In this document: positions 18,211-27,043 of the stretch, piece after piece
Layout: every line of letters begins with the position of its first letter
Numbering within the stretch: the first letter of the stretch is position 1
Assembly (NCBI RefSeq): GCF_002127655.1
Contig: NZ_NEHB01000024.1
Coordinates: 1-64,000 of the forward strand
Reading direction: 5' to 3'
Length of the DNA: 64,000 nt
Origin: Janthinobacterium sp. GW456P
GTDB lineage: Bacteria; Pseudomonadota; Gammaproteobacteria; Burkholderiales; Burkholderiaceae_D
Translations under genes and position numbers: made by a program
Notes under the pieces: generated by a model
Seen by the model: only the letters and a program-made list of their open reading frames with translations
Database searches by the model: none
Told to the model about the DNA's origin: nothing

Positions 18211-19935
18211 TTATCTGACGCGCTGGTACAGGCGGAAGCGTTCCACGTCATCCGTGGGGCGACGTCCTTCCCACAGCTTGATCCAGTCCGCACCGTGGTG
18301 TTCCGGCAGCTTTTCCTTGTTATCCGGAACTTTAATGCTGTCTTGCAACAAGAACACATCGCAATGCTGCTGGCCCACATTGGCAAACGGCAGGTGGCCG
18401 TAGTAGGCAAACGAGGCGCGCTGGGCGGCGCCGACATTGCTGTTGATGCAAGTCGTGCCCGGCGGCAGGTGGACGGAAATCTGGTGCGCGACGCTGGCGT
18501 AGCTCTTGCTGTAGTTCAGCGGCGGCAGGAACAGGGTCATGATCAGCACCCAGATCAGGATCAGGCCGCCGGATGACAGCACCACGGCGCGCCACAGCAC
18601 GGCTGGCTGGCGCGAAATGCGCCAGTGCACCAGCGCCACCCAGCCCGCGCTGGCGCAGGCGGCGACGAAGAAGGCCAGCAAGTCCAGCTCGGGCTTGAAG
18701 CCTGGCATGAGTTTCAGGGCGTTATGCGACAGTTTCGGCGGCCAGCCCGTCAGGATGGCGAACCAGAACAGCCACAGCGCGAGGGCGCAGATGGTCAGCA
18801 CCATCACGGAGAACCAGTCGATGGCGTTGATGGCGCCCCGTTTCATGGTCAGCAAGCCGAACGCGGCCATCACGGCCAGCGGCGGCAGCAGCGGCAGCAG
18901 CTGGCTCGGGTCGGGATCGGGATGGCACAGGCCCAGGATGGCCAGCATGGCGACAAAGGTCAGCGGCACGACGATGTGCAGCACGTGGTGCTGGCGGCGC
19001 CAGGCATACACGGCCCAGGCGGCGAAAGGCCAGGCGGGCCAAAAGAACCAGATGCCGACACGCCAGAAGTATTGCAGGCTTTTCAGGCTGGGGGCACTGA
19101 ACTGGCGGTAATTCCATTCCATCCACGCTTGCAGCGGTGAATGGCCGTATGGCTGCAGCCATTCGCCCGGCAACAGCCAGACCAGGGTCAGCGCGATGCC
19201 GATCAGGATGGCCAGCGCCAGGTGGCGCACGCTGCGCAGCAGCGGCAGGCGCAGGAAGACGGTGCACAGCAGCAAGGCGATGCTCAGCGCCGCCGGCGTG
19301 ATCCAGCCGCGCGCCAGGGTCAGGCCGCCCAGCGCCAGGCCCAGCAGGGCCGCATTGCGCACGGACGGGCCTTCCACGTAGCGCACGGCGCGGTATAGCA
19401 AATAGGCCATCAGGGACACGTACAGCGCTTCGGCCGTGATGTCGTGGCTGTGCTGCAGCAGGCCCAGGCAGCCCAGGTAGATGAGCACGGCGGCATCGGC
19501 CAGGGTGCGGCCGAAATCGTCCGGCTCGGGCTGGCCGCCGAAGGCCAGGCGCAGCGGCTGGGCGTCGTTGCGCCGGCCCAGGTTGAAGGCGGTGTACCAG
19601 ACGGACAGGGTGCTGACGACGAAGATGCCGATGGTCGACATGCGCGCGCCGAAGACGTCGCCGTCGATCCAGCCGAACAGCTTGATGAAGATGGCGCCCA
19701 GCCAGAAGGCCAGCGGGCCTTCATCGGGCAGCGACAGGCCGGCGATGTTGGGCGACAGCCAGTCGTTCAGGCCGCCATGCGCCATGGTCCACATGATGCC
19801 GAAACTGGCGGCATCATCGTTCTTCCACGGTTCGCGGCCGATCAGGCCAGGCAGGATGTACAGCAGGCCGAGCGCAAACAAGGCCCATCGTGGCAGCGCG
19901 AGTGTGGCGGCGGCGGGAAGGCGGACTGGCTTCAT
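18211..19935 (-). CDS. ArnT-like glycosyltransferase (GT-C, family 39/83)
   Basis: A polytopic inner-membrane glycosyltransferase of 574 residues that should use a polyprenyl-phosphate sugar. About eleven to twelve helices are visible. The acidic motif after the first helix (REPWKNDDAAS) is the GT-C active-site loop, and HSHDITAEALY-type text follows in the second periplasmic loop (LLQHSHDITAEAL). The soluble C-terminus (HQISVHLPPGTTCINSN) is periplasmic. In this family the acceptor can be lipid A or protein. No arn genes are adjacent, so the acceptor is open. Confidence 0.82.
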   Translation of the reverse strand: MKPVRLPAAATLALPRWALFALGLLYILPGLIGREPWKNDDAASFGIMWTMAHGGLNDWLSPNIAGLSLPDEGPLAFWLGAIFIKLFGWIDGDVFGARMSTIGIFVVSTLSVWYTAFNLGRRNDAQPLRLAFGGQPEPDDFGRTLADAAVLIYLGCLGLLQHSHDITAEALYVSLMAYLLYRAVRYVEGPSVRNAALLGLALGGLTLARGWITPAALSIALLLCTVFLRLPLLRSVRHLALAILIGIALTLVWLLPGEWLQPYGHSPLQAWMEWNYRQFSAPSLKSLQYFWRVGIWFFWPAWPFAAWAVYAWRRQHHVLHIVVPLTFVAMLAILGLCHPDPDPSQLLPLLPPLAVMAAFGLLTMKRGAINAIDWFSVMVLTICALALWLFWFAILTGWPPKLSHNALKLMPGFKPELDLLAFFVAACASAGWVALVHWRISRQPAVLWRAVVLSSGGLILIWVLIMTLFLPPLNYSKSYASVAHQISVHLPPGTTCINSNVGAAQRASFAYYGHLPFANVGQQHCDVFLLQDSIKVPDNKEKLPEHHGADWIKLWEGRRPTDDVERFRLYQRVR

Positions 19936-20016
19936 CGATAATCGGTATCAGAATAGTGGCAAGACGCGACGAATGGCGTCGGGTATGCGCGAGTATAAAG
20001 TAAAGCGGCCAAAGAC

Positions 20017-20043
20017 AAAAAAGGCAGCCGTGGCTGCCTTTTC
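20017..20043. terminator. Bidirectional terminator between glycosyltransferase promoter region and rpmE2
   Basis: GGCAGCC (20023-20029) pairs with GGCTGCC (20032-20038) across a two-base gap, flanked by A-run and T-run arms. It lies 45 bases past the rpmE2 stop on the minus strand. Confidence 0.7.
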
Positions 20044-20087
20044 TCTGGCAGCCGAAGCTGCCCTGTTTTGCCGCAAAGCGGCAAAAA

Positions 20088-20357
20088 TCAGCCTGCTGCG
20101 ACTGCGGTTTTCGAACCAACCGAACCGAACTTCTGACGGAACTTCTCGACGCGACCGGCGGTATCGACGATTTTGTGCTTGCCCGTGAAGAATGGGTGCG
20201 ATTCAGCCGAAACCTCGATCTTCACCAGTGGGTAGTCTTTACCTTCGTGGTTGATCGTTTCGCGGGTTTGGATGGTCGAGCGGGTAACGAATTTGAAATC
20301 GCACGACAGATCGTGGAAAACAACTTCGCGGTATTCTGGATGGGTATCGACTTTCAT
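20088..20357 (-). CDS. rpmE2: 50S ribosomal protein L31 type B
   Basis: Large-subunit ribosomal protein, 89 residues. [29 protein letters not shown] and [21 protein letters not shown] are the canonical L31 blocks. It lacks the CxxC zinc ribbon of type A, so it is the zinc-independent form, often used when zinc is scarce. I see no Zur box by eye. It lies downstream of rho but has its own promoter, 100 bases upstream. The start MKVDTHP is preceded by AGAGAAG. Confidence 0.95.
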   Translation of the reverse strand: MKVDTHPEYREVVFHDLSCDFKFVTRSTIQTRETINHEGKDYPLVKIEVSAESHPFFTGKHKIVDTAGRVEKFRQKFGSVGSKTAVAAG

Positions 20358-20459
20358 GGTCTTCTCTCTAGTTTGGTAGCCAAACAGCACTTCGTCGGTC
20401 GTCTTGCTTCTTGACCCGATTGCCGATCACTTGCCAGGGTTAAAATAATGCAACCGTCG

Positions 20460-20488
20460 ATTATATAGCGCTTTCGGGCCACAGGCAA
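20460..20488 (-). promoter_or_regulatory. Sigma-70 promoter of rpmE2
   Basis: On the minus strand TTGCCT (20488-20483), a 17-base spacer, then a perfect TATAAT (20465-20460). The predicted leader is about 95 bases long. Confidence 0.6.
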
Positions 20489-20514
20489 TAAAAAGCAGCG
20501 TGAGGAGCGGCGGC

Positions 20515-20544
20515 GTCGGATTACGGCCTGCGGCCTAATCCGAC
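20515..20544. repeat. REP-like palindrome
   Basis: GTCGGATTA (20515-20523) and TAATCCGAC (20536-20544) flank GGCC-TGC-GGCC with one unpaired C. This intergenic palindrome looks like a dispersed REP-type element. Only one copy is in the window. It is one of several non-coding elements in the 364-base rpmE2-rho gap (20358-20721). Confidence 0.5.
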
Positions 20545-20561
20545 CTACACCTGGCGGCAAT

Positions 20562-20586
20562 AAAAAAGCCGCTCAATGAGCGGCTT
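20562..20586 (-). terminator. Rho-independent terminator downstream of rho
   Basis: Nine-base stem (AAGCCGCTC at 20566-20574 with GAGCGGCTT at 20578-20586), three-base loop and, on the minus strand, a U run encoded by A residues 20562-20567. It lies about 135 bases past the rho stop, after an intergenic repeat. Confidence 0.75.
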
Positions 20587-20626
20587 ATGCCTTGGCGCAT
20601 GCAGATGACTCCACCGGGGGGAGGGA

Positions 20627-20720
20627 AACCGTCGCGAGCAGGCCCGATATACGGCCGAGTAGCGCAGCTGTACGAAGGTACAGCGAGCAACACAGGCCGT
20701 AGAGCGGGCCGCGCAGCAGG
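20627..20720 (-). repeat. Dispersed intergenic repeat, long copy, downstream of rho
   Basis: This block begins directly after the rho stop on the minus strand. Its two ends (AAACCGTCGCGAGC at 20627 and GCAGCAGGTTT near 20715) and an internal ACACAGGCCG match the block downstream of hutC at 26976-27033. The long copy carries an extra internal hairpin, GCTGTAC-GAAG-GTACAGC (20669-20686). Confidence 0.5.
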
Positions 20721-20721
20721 T

Positions 20722-21984
20722 TTACCCCCCCCGGCGCATCATGTCGAAGAATTCGGCGTTGTTTTTGGTCGCCTTCATCTTGTCCAGAATGAACTCCATC
20801 GCCTCGATCTCGTCCATCGAGTACAGCAACTTGCGCAGGATCCAGATTTTTTGCAGCTCGTTCGGCTTGATCAGCAGTTCTTCGCGGCGGGTACCCGATT
20901 TGTTCAGGTTGATGGCCGGGTAGACGCGTTTTTCGGCCAGACGGCGCTCCAGATGCACTTCCATGTTGCCGGTGCCCTTGAATTCTTCAAAGATCACGTC
21001 ATCCATGCGCGAACCCGTTTCGATCAGCGCCGTGGCGATGATGGTCAGCGAGCCGCCTTCTTCGATATTGCGCGCGGCGCCGAAGAAGCGTTTCGGGCGT
21101 TGCAGCGCGTTCGCGTCGACACCGCCGGTCAGGACCTTGCCCGAGGCCGGGATGACGGTGTTGTAGGCGCGCGCCAGGCGGGTGATCGAGTCGAGCAGGA
21201 TCACCACGTCTTTTTTCATTTCGACCAGGCGCTTGGCTTTTTCCAGCACCATCTCGGCCACTTGCACGTGGCGCGTGGCCGGCTCGTCGAAGGTCGAGGC
21301 GACGACTTCGCCGCGTACCGAACGTTGCATTTCGGTCACTTCTTCCGGACGTTCGTCGATCAGCAGCACGATCAGCGTGATGTCCGGGTGATTTGCCGTG
21401 ATCGCATGCGCGATGTGCTGCAGGATCACGGATTTGCCGGATTTCGGCGACGCCACCAGCAAGCCGCGCTGGCCTTTGCCGATCGGCGCGATCAGGTCGA
21501 TGATGCGGCCGGTGATGTTTTCCTGGCCATTCATTTCACGTTCCAGGCGCAGCGGCTCGTTCGGGTGCAGCGGCGTCAGGTTTTCAAACAGGATGCGGTG
21601 TTTCGACATCTCCGGCGATTCGCCGTTGACCTTGTCGACTTTGACCAGTGCGAAATAGCGTTCGCCATCTTTCGGGGTCCGTACCTCGCCTTCGATCGAA
21701 TCGCCGGTGTGCAGGTTGAAGCGGCGGATTTGCGAAGGGGAGATGTAAATATCGTCGGTGGACGCCATGTAGCTGGCGTCAGGCGAGCGCAGGAAGCCGA
21801 AGCCGTCAGGCAGCACTTCCAGGGCGCCGTCGCCAAAAATCTGTTCGCCGGACTTGGCGCGTTTTTTCAGGATAGCGAACATCAGCTCCTGTTTGCGCAA
21901 GCGGGCTGCGTTGTCAATGTCAAGACCGATCGCCATCTCAAGCAGGGCGGATACGTGTAGGGCCTTTAGTTCGGATAAATGCAT
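20722..21984 (-). CDS. rho: Transcription termination factor Rho
   Basis: A hexameric RNA helicase that ends transcription, 420 residues, full length. The N-terminus [18 protein letters not shown] is the Rho N-domain. The cold-shock-like RNA-binding domain spans about 50-125 ([15 protein letters not shown] is in it). The P-loop is ASPKSGKS (about 176-183), Walker B is [15 protein letters not shown], and the Q/R-loop segments are present. It lies downstream of trxA on the same strand, the common trxA-rho arrangement. Here rho has a 156-base leader, long enough for autoregulation by Rho itself. Confidence 0.97.
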   Translation of the reverse strand: MHLSELKALHVSALLEMAIGLDIDNAARLRKQELMFAILKKRAKSGEQIFGDGALEVLPDGFGFLRSPDASYMASTDDIYISPSQIRRFNLHTGDSIEGEVRTPKDGERYFALVKVDKVNGESPEMSKHRILFENLTPLHPNEPLRLEREMNGQENITGRIIDLIAPIGKGQRGLLVASPKSGKSVILQHIAHAITANHPDITLIVLLIDERPEEVTEMQRSVRGEVVASTFDEPATRHVQVAEMVLEKAKRLVEMKKDVVILLDSITRLARAYNTVIPASGKVLTGGVDANALQRPKRFFGAARNIEEGGSLTIIATALIETGSRMDDVIFEEFKGTGNMEVHLERRLAEKRVYPAINLNKSGTRREELLIKPNELQKIWILRKLLYSMDEIEAMEFILDKMKATKNNAEFFDMMRRGG

Positions 21985-22140
21985 ATGTGTTGAGTGTCCC
22001 GAGACGGGATGTAAAGGTAGGGGAGGGGACTGCGTGGCGTTGATTAATTATTGGGGAAGGCTGTGCACGAATGATGGCAAAGCCCCTTCCCGGTCGTTCC
22101 AGTCAGGCGGCGCTGCGGGCGCAGCGCTGCCCATCATACA

Positions 22141-22467
22141 TTAAATGTTGCTGTCGACGAAAGCGGTCAACTGGCCCTTGGCCATGGCGCCCACTTTTTG
22201 AGCTGCTGCAACACCATCCTTGAACAGGATCAGGGTCGGGATGCCGCGGATGCCGAACTTGGCAGGCACTGCCTGGTTGGCGTCCACGTCCATCTTGGCG
22301 ATCACGATGCGGCCGGCGTATTCCTTGGCCACTTCTTCCAGGATCGGGGCGATGGCCTTGCAGGGACCGCACCATTCTGCCCAGAAGTCGACCAGTACTG
22401 GCAACTCGGATTTCAGGACGTCTGCTTCAAAAGATGCATCGCTAATGTGTTTGATATTTTCGCTCAT
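22141..22467 (-). CDS. trxA: Thioredoxin
   Basis: A cytoplasmic disulfide reductase of 108 residues. The active site is WAEWCGPCK (Cys 32 and 35 by this numbering region). The buried aspartate is in VDFWA, and the cis-proline loop is GIRGIPTLILF. I set the start at MSENIKHIS, preceded by a ribosome site (GAGGAAAAT) upstream of the ATG; the longer frame to 22581 is leader. It is the first gene of the trxA-rho cluster. Confidence 0.96.
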   Translation of the reverse strand: MSENIKHISDASFEADVLKSELPVLVDFWAEWCGPCKAIAPILEEVAKEYAGRIVIAKMDVDANQAVPAKFGIRGIPTLILFKDGVAAAQKVGAMAKGQLTAFVDSNI

Positions 22468-22781
22468 ATTTTCCTCAAATGAGGGTGGGATCAATAATGC
22501 CTGGAATTCACCATACGCTGGTTCGCCATCCATGCTTCCTGGAATGCAGTGAGAAGATGGGGGCAATGGGCACAAATTCAATGTTCTTGGAAGGTGCGAC
22601 CAGAGGTATGCAGGCGGGGATGGCTGAAATAATAACCCATTTTTTCAAAGCGTGGCGATTATTGCAGAAAAACTTGAGGCATATCGCCAGCATATCGCTC
22701 CCGCGCGTGCCGCCAGGGCGGCAAAGCCGCATGCCTGCTGGCTTGCGGCGCCGTGTGCCGCCTCCCGGCCTGGCTCCGCGC
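22468..22781. other. Intergenic region without a gene
   Basis: 314 bases between the trxA start and the response-regulator stop. Its left part should hold the trxA promoter. Its right part, just past the response-regulator stop on the minus strand, has two adjacent GC hairpins (GCCGCA/TGCGGC around 22726-22749 and GCCGCC/GGCGGC around 22709-22724) without a T tract. I see no open frame with a plausible start. Confidence 0.5.
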
Positions 22782-23240
22782 TCAGGCTTGCGTGCCGGCC
22801 TGACGCGCCGTGTGCTGCAATTGCAAGTTCACCATGAGCTGCAATTCCGCGCTTTCCATCGGCTTGCGGAAGGTGCCTAATATATGCAGGCCGTTGGCCA
22901 TGGCCAGGCGTTCGGCCGCCAGGCGCACGGCCGAATGCAGGCCCGACAGCAGGACTACGCCGCCGCGAAAGCCGTTTTCAGCCGCCATGCGCAAAAATTC
23001 GATGCCGTCGATGTCGGGCATGGACAGGTCGCAGATCAGCAGATCGGGCTGGTGCTGCTTCAGGGTCGACAGCGCCTGTTCGCTATGCGACTCGCAGCGG
23101 ATGTCGAACGGGCCCATCTGCTCGAGCATGTCGCTGAGCACGTCGAGCATGAACACGTCGTCGTCCAGCAGCAGCACGCGCAATGGCGCCAGGCCTGCTT
23201 CGCTGTGTTCCCGGCTTGCTTGGTTTGATACAGTAGTCAT
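22782..23240 (-). CDS. Response regulator, receiver domain only
   Basis: A single-domain receiver protein of 152 residues. Acidic residues LLLDDDVFM form the metal site, the phospho-acceptor aspartate is in LLICDLSMPDIDG (about residue 69-70), and a switch serine (VVLLSG) and lysine (FRKPME) are present. There is no output domain, so it probably relays to another protein or acts by protein contact. It starts at MTTVSNQ with AGGA upstream. It lies 69 bases downstream of the hybrid kinase on the same strand and is probably its partner. Confidence 0.9.
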   Translation of the reverse strand: MTTVSNQASREHSEAGLAPLRVLLLDDDVFMLDVLSDMLEQMGPFDIRCESHSEQALSTLKQHQPDLLICDLSMPDIDGIEFLRMAAENGFRGGVVLLSGLHSAVRLAAERLAMANGLHILGTFRKPMESAELQLMVNLQLQHTARQAGTQA

Positions 23241-23309
23241 CGTCCTGTCTTTCAGTTGATATGCATCGCTGTCGATGCCGATACCTTGCCCGCAACGCAC
23301 TGGCGGTGG

Positions 23310-26300
23310 CTAATCGTCATTGGCAAAGCTGGTGTTATTCATGATTTGTTCGGTAATCTGTTCCAGCAGCGGCCACAGGCGCGCGACGATCTGCTGGGCC
23401 CGCTCTGCCTCGTCGGCCGCTTCGCCCGGCGCCAGCGTTTCCAGGTTGTGGCACAGTTCGGCCAGCCCCAGGGCGCCCACGGTGCGCGCCGACGACTTGA
23501 TGCGGTGCCCCAGTTCGCGCACCTGGTGCACGTCGCCGCGCGCCAGGGCCGCATCGATGTCGCCAAAGCCATCCTGCGTCGTCTGCAGGAACTTGAAGGC
23601 GAATTTGCGCACCTTTTCCGGGTTGTAACCGAGCAACTTGGCCAGGATCGACAGGTCGATTACCTGCGGGTCGCCCGCCAGCGTCGTCTTGAAGGCGGGC
23701 GCGGCGCGCGTGCGCGCCGGTGGCGGCGGCGTGTCGCGCGCCGGCAGCCAGCTGGCGATGGTCTGGTACATCATGGCCGGCTGGATGGGCTTGGAAATGA
23801 AATCGTCCATGCCCGCGTCCAGGCAGCGCACGCGGTCTTCGCTGGTGGCCGTGGCCGTCATGGCCAGCACGCGCAGGTGTGCCAACTGCGGGTCGGCGCG
23901 GATGTGGCGCGTCGCCTGCAAGCCATCCATCAGCGGCATCTGCACGTCCATCAGCACGCAGTCGAACTGGGTCTGGCGCAGCAGGTCGAGCGCCTCCTCG
24001 CCATTGTTGGCCAGGCAGACGGAGGCGCCCGCTTCTTCCAGCAATTCCAGCGCCACTTGCTGATTAAACGTGTTGTCCTCCACCAGCAGGATGCGCGCAT
24101 GCTTGAGCGTGCGCATCACCAGGGCCGCGTCGGCGCTGGCGCGCATGGCCGCCGCCGTCTGCACCATGCTGTCGAGCATGGCGGGCGCCGCCTGGTCGGA
24201 AATGCCCAGGTTGGCCGTGAACCAGAAGGTGCTGCCGGCGCCGGGACGGCTGTCGACGCCCACGTCGCCGCCCATCAGCTGCGCCAGCTGCTTGCAGATG
24301 GCCAGGCCCAGGCCCGTGCCGCCATATTCGCGCGTGGTCGAGGTGTCGGCCTGCTGGAAGGACTGGAACAGCTTGCTCATCTCGTCCTGCGACAGGCCGA
24401 TGCCGTGGTCGCACACTTCAAAGCGCACCAGGCAGTGCTTGGCGTCCGCCACGACCTTGCGCACTTTCACGGTAATGCTGCCCTGTTCGCTGAACTTGAT
24501 GGCGTTATTGGCGTAGTTGATCAGCACCTGCCCCAGGCGCAACGGGTCGCCCACGAGCACGGCCGGCAATTGCGGGTCGATCTCGAACAGCAGTTCCAGG
24601 TTCTTGCCGGCGGCGCGCGGCGCCACCACCGTCATCAAGGTTTGCACCACGTGGTCGAAACTGAAGTTGACGCGCTCGATCTCCAGCTTGCCCGCCTCGA
24701 TTTTCGAGATGTCGAGGATGTCGTCGATGATGCCCAGCAAGTGTTCGCCGGCAAAGCGGATTTTTTCCAGGTAATCGCGCTGGCGCGGTTCCAGGTCCGT
24801 TTTCAAGGCCAGATACGCCATGCCGATCACGCCATTCATCGGCGTGCGGATTTCATGGCTCATGTTGGCCAGGAATTGCCCCTTCGCCAGGCTCGCTTCC
24901 TCTGCCACCTGCTTGGCCTGGTCCAGCTGCTCGGTGCGCTGCGCCACGCGCTCTTCCAGATGTTCATTCAGTTCGCGCAAGGCGCTCTCGCTGCGCTTGT
25001 GATACGTGATGTCCGTCAGACTGGCCACCACCATGCCCACCTTGCCGTATTCATCGCGGATGGCCTCGGTATTTACGGACAGCCACGACAGGCTGCCGTC
25101 GGGCTGCTGCACGCCCATCAGCACGTCGCGCATGGCCTCGCCCGTCGACAGGGTGATGTGCACGGGATGGCTGCGCTGGTCGAAGGCGGAACCGTCTTCG
25201 CGGATGGCTTGCCACAGGCTGTTGCCGGCCGGACTGGCCGCCAGCATGCGCTCGGCGGCGGCGTTGCTTTCCAGGATGTGGCCATGGCTGTCCTGCACCA
25301 CCAGGCCGTTCGTCACGGCGCCGAAGACGGACGCCATGCGCTGGCTCGAGTTCGACAGGGCGATCGACGCCTGGCGCCGTTCCGTGATGTCGGTGATCAT
25401 CGCCAGGGTGCCGCCCGGTTCGCCATTGTCCGACTGGATGCTGGTGCTCGACAGCAAGCCCCACAGGCTGGACTGATCCTTGCGGAAGAAACGGAAATCG
25501 ACCTGGTCCGGCTGGCTGGCGGCACTGCCGTGGCTGGCCAGGCGGCGCTGCATCAGCAGCTGGCTGTCGCGGTCCATGAAGTCGAGCAAGGGGCGGCCCA
25601 GCATTTCCTGCACCGTGTAGCCCAGCATGTGCGCCATCTTCGGGTTGACGAAGGTGGTCTTGCCGTCCGCATCCGTCATCCAGATGCCTTCGGCGGCCGT
25701 CTGCACGATCAGGCGGTAGCGTTCCGAACTGGCGTGCAGGGCTTCCTCGGCGCGTTGCCGCTGCGTCATGTCGCGCAGCGAGACGATGGAAAACACTTGC
25801 CCGGCCATGCGCAGCGGCGACAGGCTGACCTTGGCGGGGAAGTGCGTGCCGTCGCGGCGGCGCGCCATCATCACCCGGCCTGGCAGACTGTGCCGCGCTT
25901 GCGGGTCGCCGACGGAGTGGCTTGCCGTGCTTTCCGGCACCAGTTGTTCCAGCGACATGCCCGTCAATTCGGCCAGCGGATAGCCGAAGCAGCGCGCGCC
26001 GATCTGGTTGGCGTAGTGCACCTTGCCTTCGACGTCGGCCACCAGCATGGCTTCGGGCGCCGCTTCCAGCATCGAGCGCATGCGCGATTGCTCATCCTGT
26101 TTGCGCTCGCTGATATCGCAGACGATGCCGCTGGCCTGCGTGGCGGCGCCATCCGAGGCGCGTGTCAGCACGGCGCCGCGCGCCAGCAGCCAGCGCCAGT
26201 GGCCGTCGCTGTGGCGCAAGCGGAATTCGCAATTGAAGGTGCCGGGCGCCTGGCCATCCAGATGCTGGCGAAAGGCCAGGCTCAGGCGCGCGCGGTCGTC

Positions 26301-26768
26301 GCGGTGCACTTCGGCCAGCCACTCGTCCAGTGCATGGTCGAGCCTGGCGCTTTTGTCGCCCAGCACGTCCTGGTACTGGGGCGCGAACTGTAGCCGGTCG
26401 GCCTGTCGCCGCCAGGTCCAGCCAGCCATGGCCGCACCGCGCAAGGCTTGCCCGGCGTCCTGTTCGGCCAGGGCATGCGCGGGCAGTAGCAGGCGGCGCA
26501 ACTGTTGCCGCAGCCGCCAGGCTTGCCAGCAAGCCACTCCCGCCAGGGCGGTGGCGCTGGCGGCAGCGTAAGGCCACAGCAGTGTTGGCGCCATGCCGTG
26601 TACCGCCGCCTGCGCCGGCAACGAAAGCGTCATGCCTGCCGCCAGCATCGTATGCGCGAGCCGAAGCAGCGCAGGGCGCCGTCGGCGTGATGCGCTGAAA
26701 CTCGTGTGGCTGCAATACGACAAATGCATCCCTTTCTGGGGCATGATGGAACTGGGCTGACAGTGCAT
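23310..26768 (-). CDS. Hybrid sensor histidine kinase (multi-PAS, HisKA, HATPase, REC, Hpt)
   Basis: A membrane-associated phosphorelay kinase of up to 1152 residues. Two N-terminal hydrophobic segments (about 36-55 and 60-80) are followed by four PAS domains with DIS/DMT/DIT-E-R linkers (about 95-610) and a coiled coil (LEERVAQRTEQLDQAKQ). The HisKA H is in NMSHEIRTPMNG (about 638), and the ATPase has NAIKF, CDHGIGL and GGTGLGL. The receiver has its acceptor in VLMDVQMPLMDG (about 938), and the C-terminal Hpt has LGHRIKSSA (about 1087). Several in-frame ATGs (26768, 26744, 26729) are possible starts and none has a good ribosome site. Signal unknown. Confidence 0.9.
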   Translation of the reverse strand: MHCQPSSIMPQKGMHLSYCSHTSFSASRRRRPALLRLAHTMLAAGMTLSLPAQAAVHGMAPTLLWPYAAASATALAGVACWQAWRLRQQLRRLLLPAHALAEQDAGQALRGAAMAGWTWRRQADRLQFAPQYQDVLGDKSARLDHALDEWLAEVHRDDRARLSLAFRQHLDGQAPGTFNCEFRLRHSDGHWRWLLARGAVLTRASDGAATQASGIVCDISERKQDEQSRMRSMLEAAPEAMLVADVEGKVHYANQIGARCFGYPLAELTGMSLEQLVPESTASHSVGDPQARHSLPGRVMMARRRDGTHFPAKVSLSPLRMAGQVFSIVSLRDMTQRQRAEEALHASSERYRLIVQTAAEGIWMTDADGKTTFVNPKMAHMLGYTVQEMLGRPLLDFMDRDSQLLMQRRLASHGSAASQPDQVDFRFFRKDQSSLWGLLSSTSIQSDNGEPGGTLAMITDITERRQASIALSNSSQRMASVFGAVTNGLVVQDSHGHILESNAAAERMLAASPAGNSLWQAIREDGSAFDQRSHPVHITLSTGEAMRDVLMGVQQPDGSLSWLSVNTEAIRDEYGKVGMVVASLTDITYHKRSESALRELNEHLEERVAQRTEQLDQAKQVAEEASLAKGQFLANMSHEIRTPMNGVIGMAYLALKTDLEPRQRDYLEKIRFAGEHLLGIIDDILDISKIEAGKLEIERVNFSFDHVVQTLMTVVAPRAAGKNLELLFEIDPQLPAVLVGDPLRLGQVLINYANNAIKFSEQGSITVKVRKVVADAKHCLVRFEVCDHGIGLSQDEMSKLFQSFQQADTSTTREYGGTGLGLAICKQLAQLMGGDVGVDSRPGAGSTFWFTANLGISDQAAPAMLDSMVQTAAAMRASADAALVMRTLKHARILLVEDNTFNQQVALELLEEAGASVCLANNGEEALDLLRQTQFDCVLMDVQMPLMDGLQATRHIRADPQLAHLRVLAMTATATSEDRVRCLDAGMDDFISKPIQPAMMYQTIASWLPARDTPPPPARTRAAPAFKTTLAGDPQVIDLSILAKLLGYNPEKVRKFAFKFLQTTQDGFGDIDAALARGDVHQVRELGHRIKSSARTVGALGLAELCHNLETLAPGEAADEAERAQQIVARLWPLLEQITEQIMNNTSFANDD

Positions 26769-26975
26769 GATGCGCGCTTAAATAAACGCCTGCGGCGCTT
26801 TCTGGCGGCAACTATAGCATCGAATATTTGCTCGGGGTATTTAAGTTCTGAAACAGCCAAAATGGGGTTTTTTTCGTCCCGGAATGGCCATTTTTTTCGC
26901 GGTTTGGTGAGAATTTGTGAGAAAGTTTGCGTGAAATCGTGCTACGGAATCAGCGATCTGTAGAGCACCTGATCA

Positions 26976-27033
26976 AACCGTCGCGAGCCGGTGAGCATCA
27001 CAGGCCGCAAAGCGCGACGCGCGGCAGGTTCTT
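26976..27033 (-). repeat. Dispersed intergenic repeat, short copy, downstream of hutC
   Basis: A shortened relative of the block at 20627-20720. It has the same ends (AAACCGTCGCGAGC and GCGGCAGGTT) and the same internal CACAGGCCG. It lies just past the hutC stop on the minus strand, the same position as the long copy relative to rho. The rest of the gap 26769-27043 holds only AT-rich DNA, presumably the kinase promoter. Confidence 0.5.
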
Positions 27034-27043
27034 CCAGGTGTTC

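Noticed and set aside
20587-21960. 457-residue frame antisense to rho
   Set aside because: Shadow; the first part also runs through intergenic repeats.
23256-26393. 1045-residue open frame antisense to the hybrid kinase
   Set aside because: Low-complexity shadow of a GC-rich gene; no domains, no start signals.
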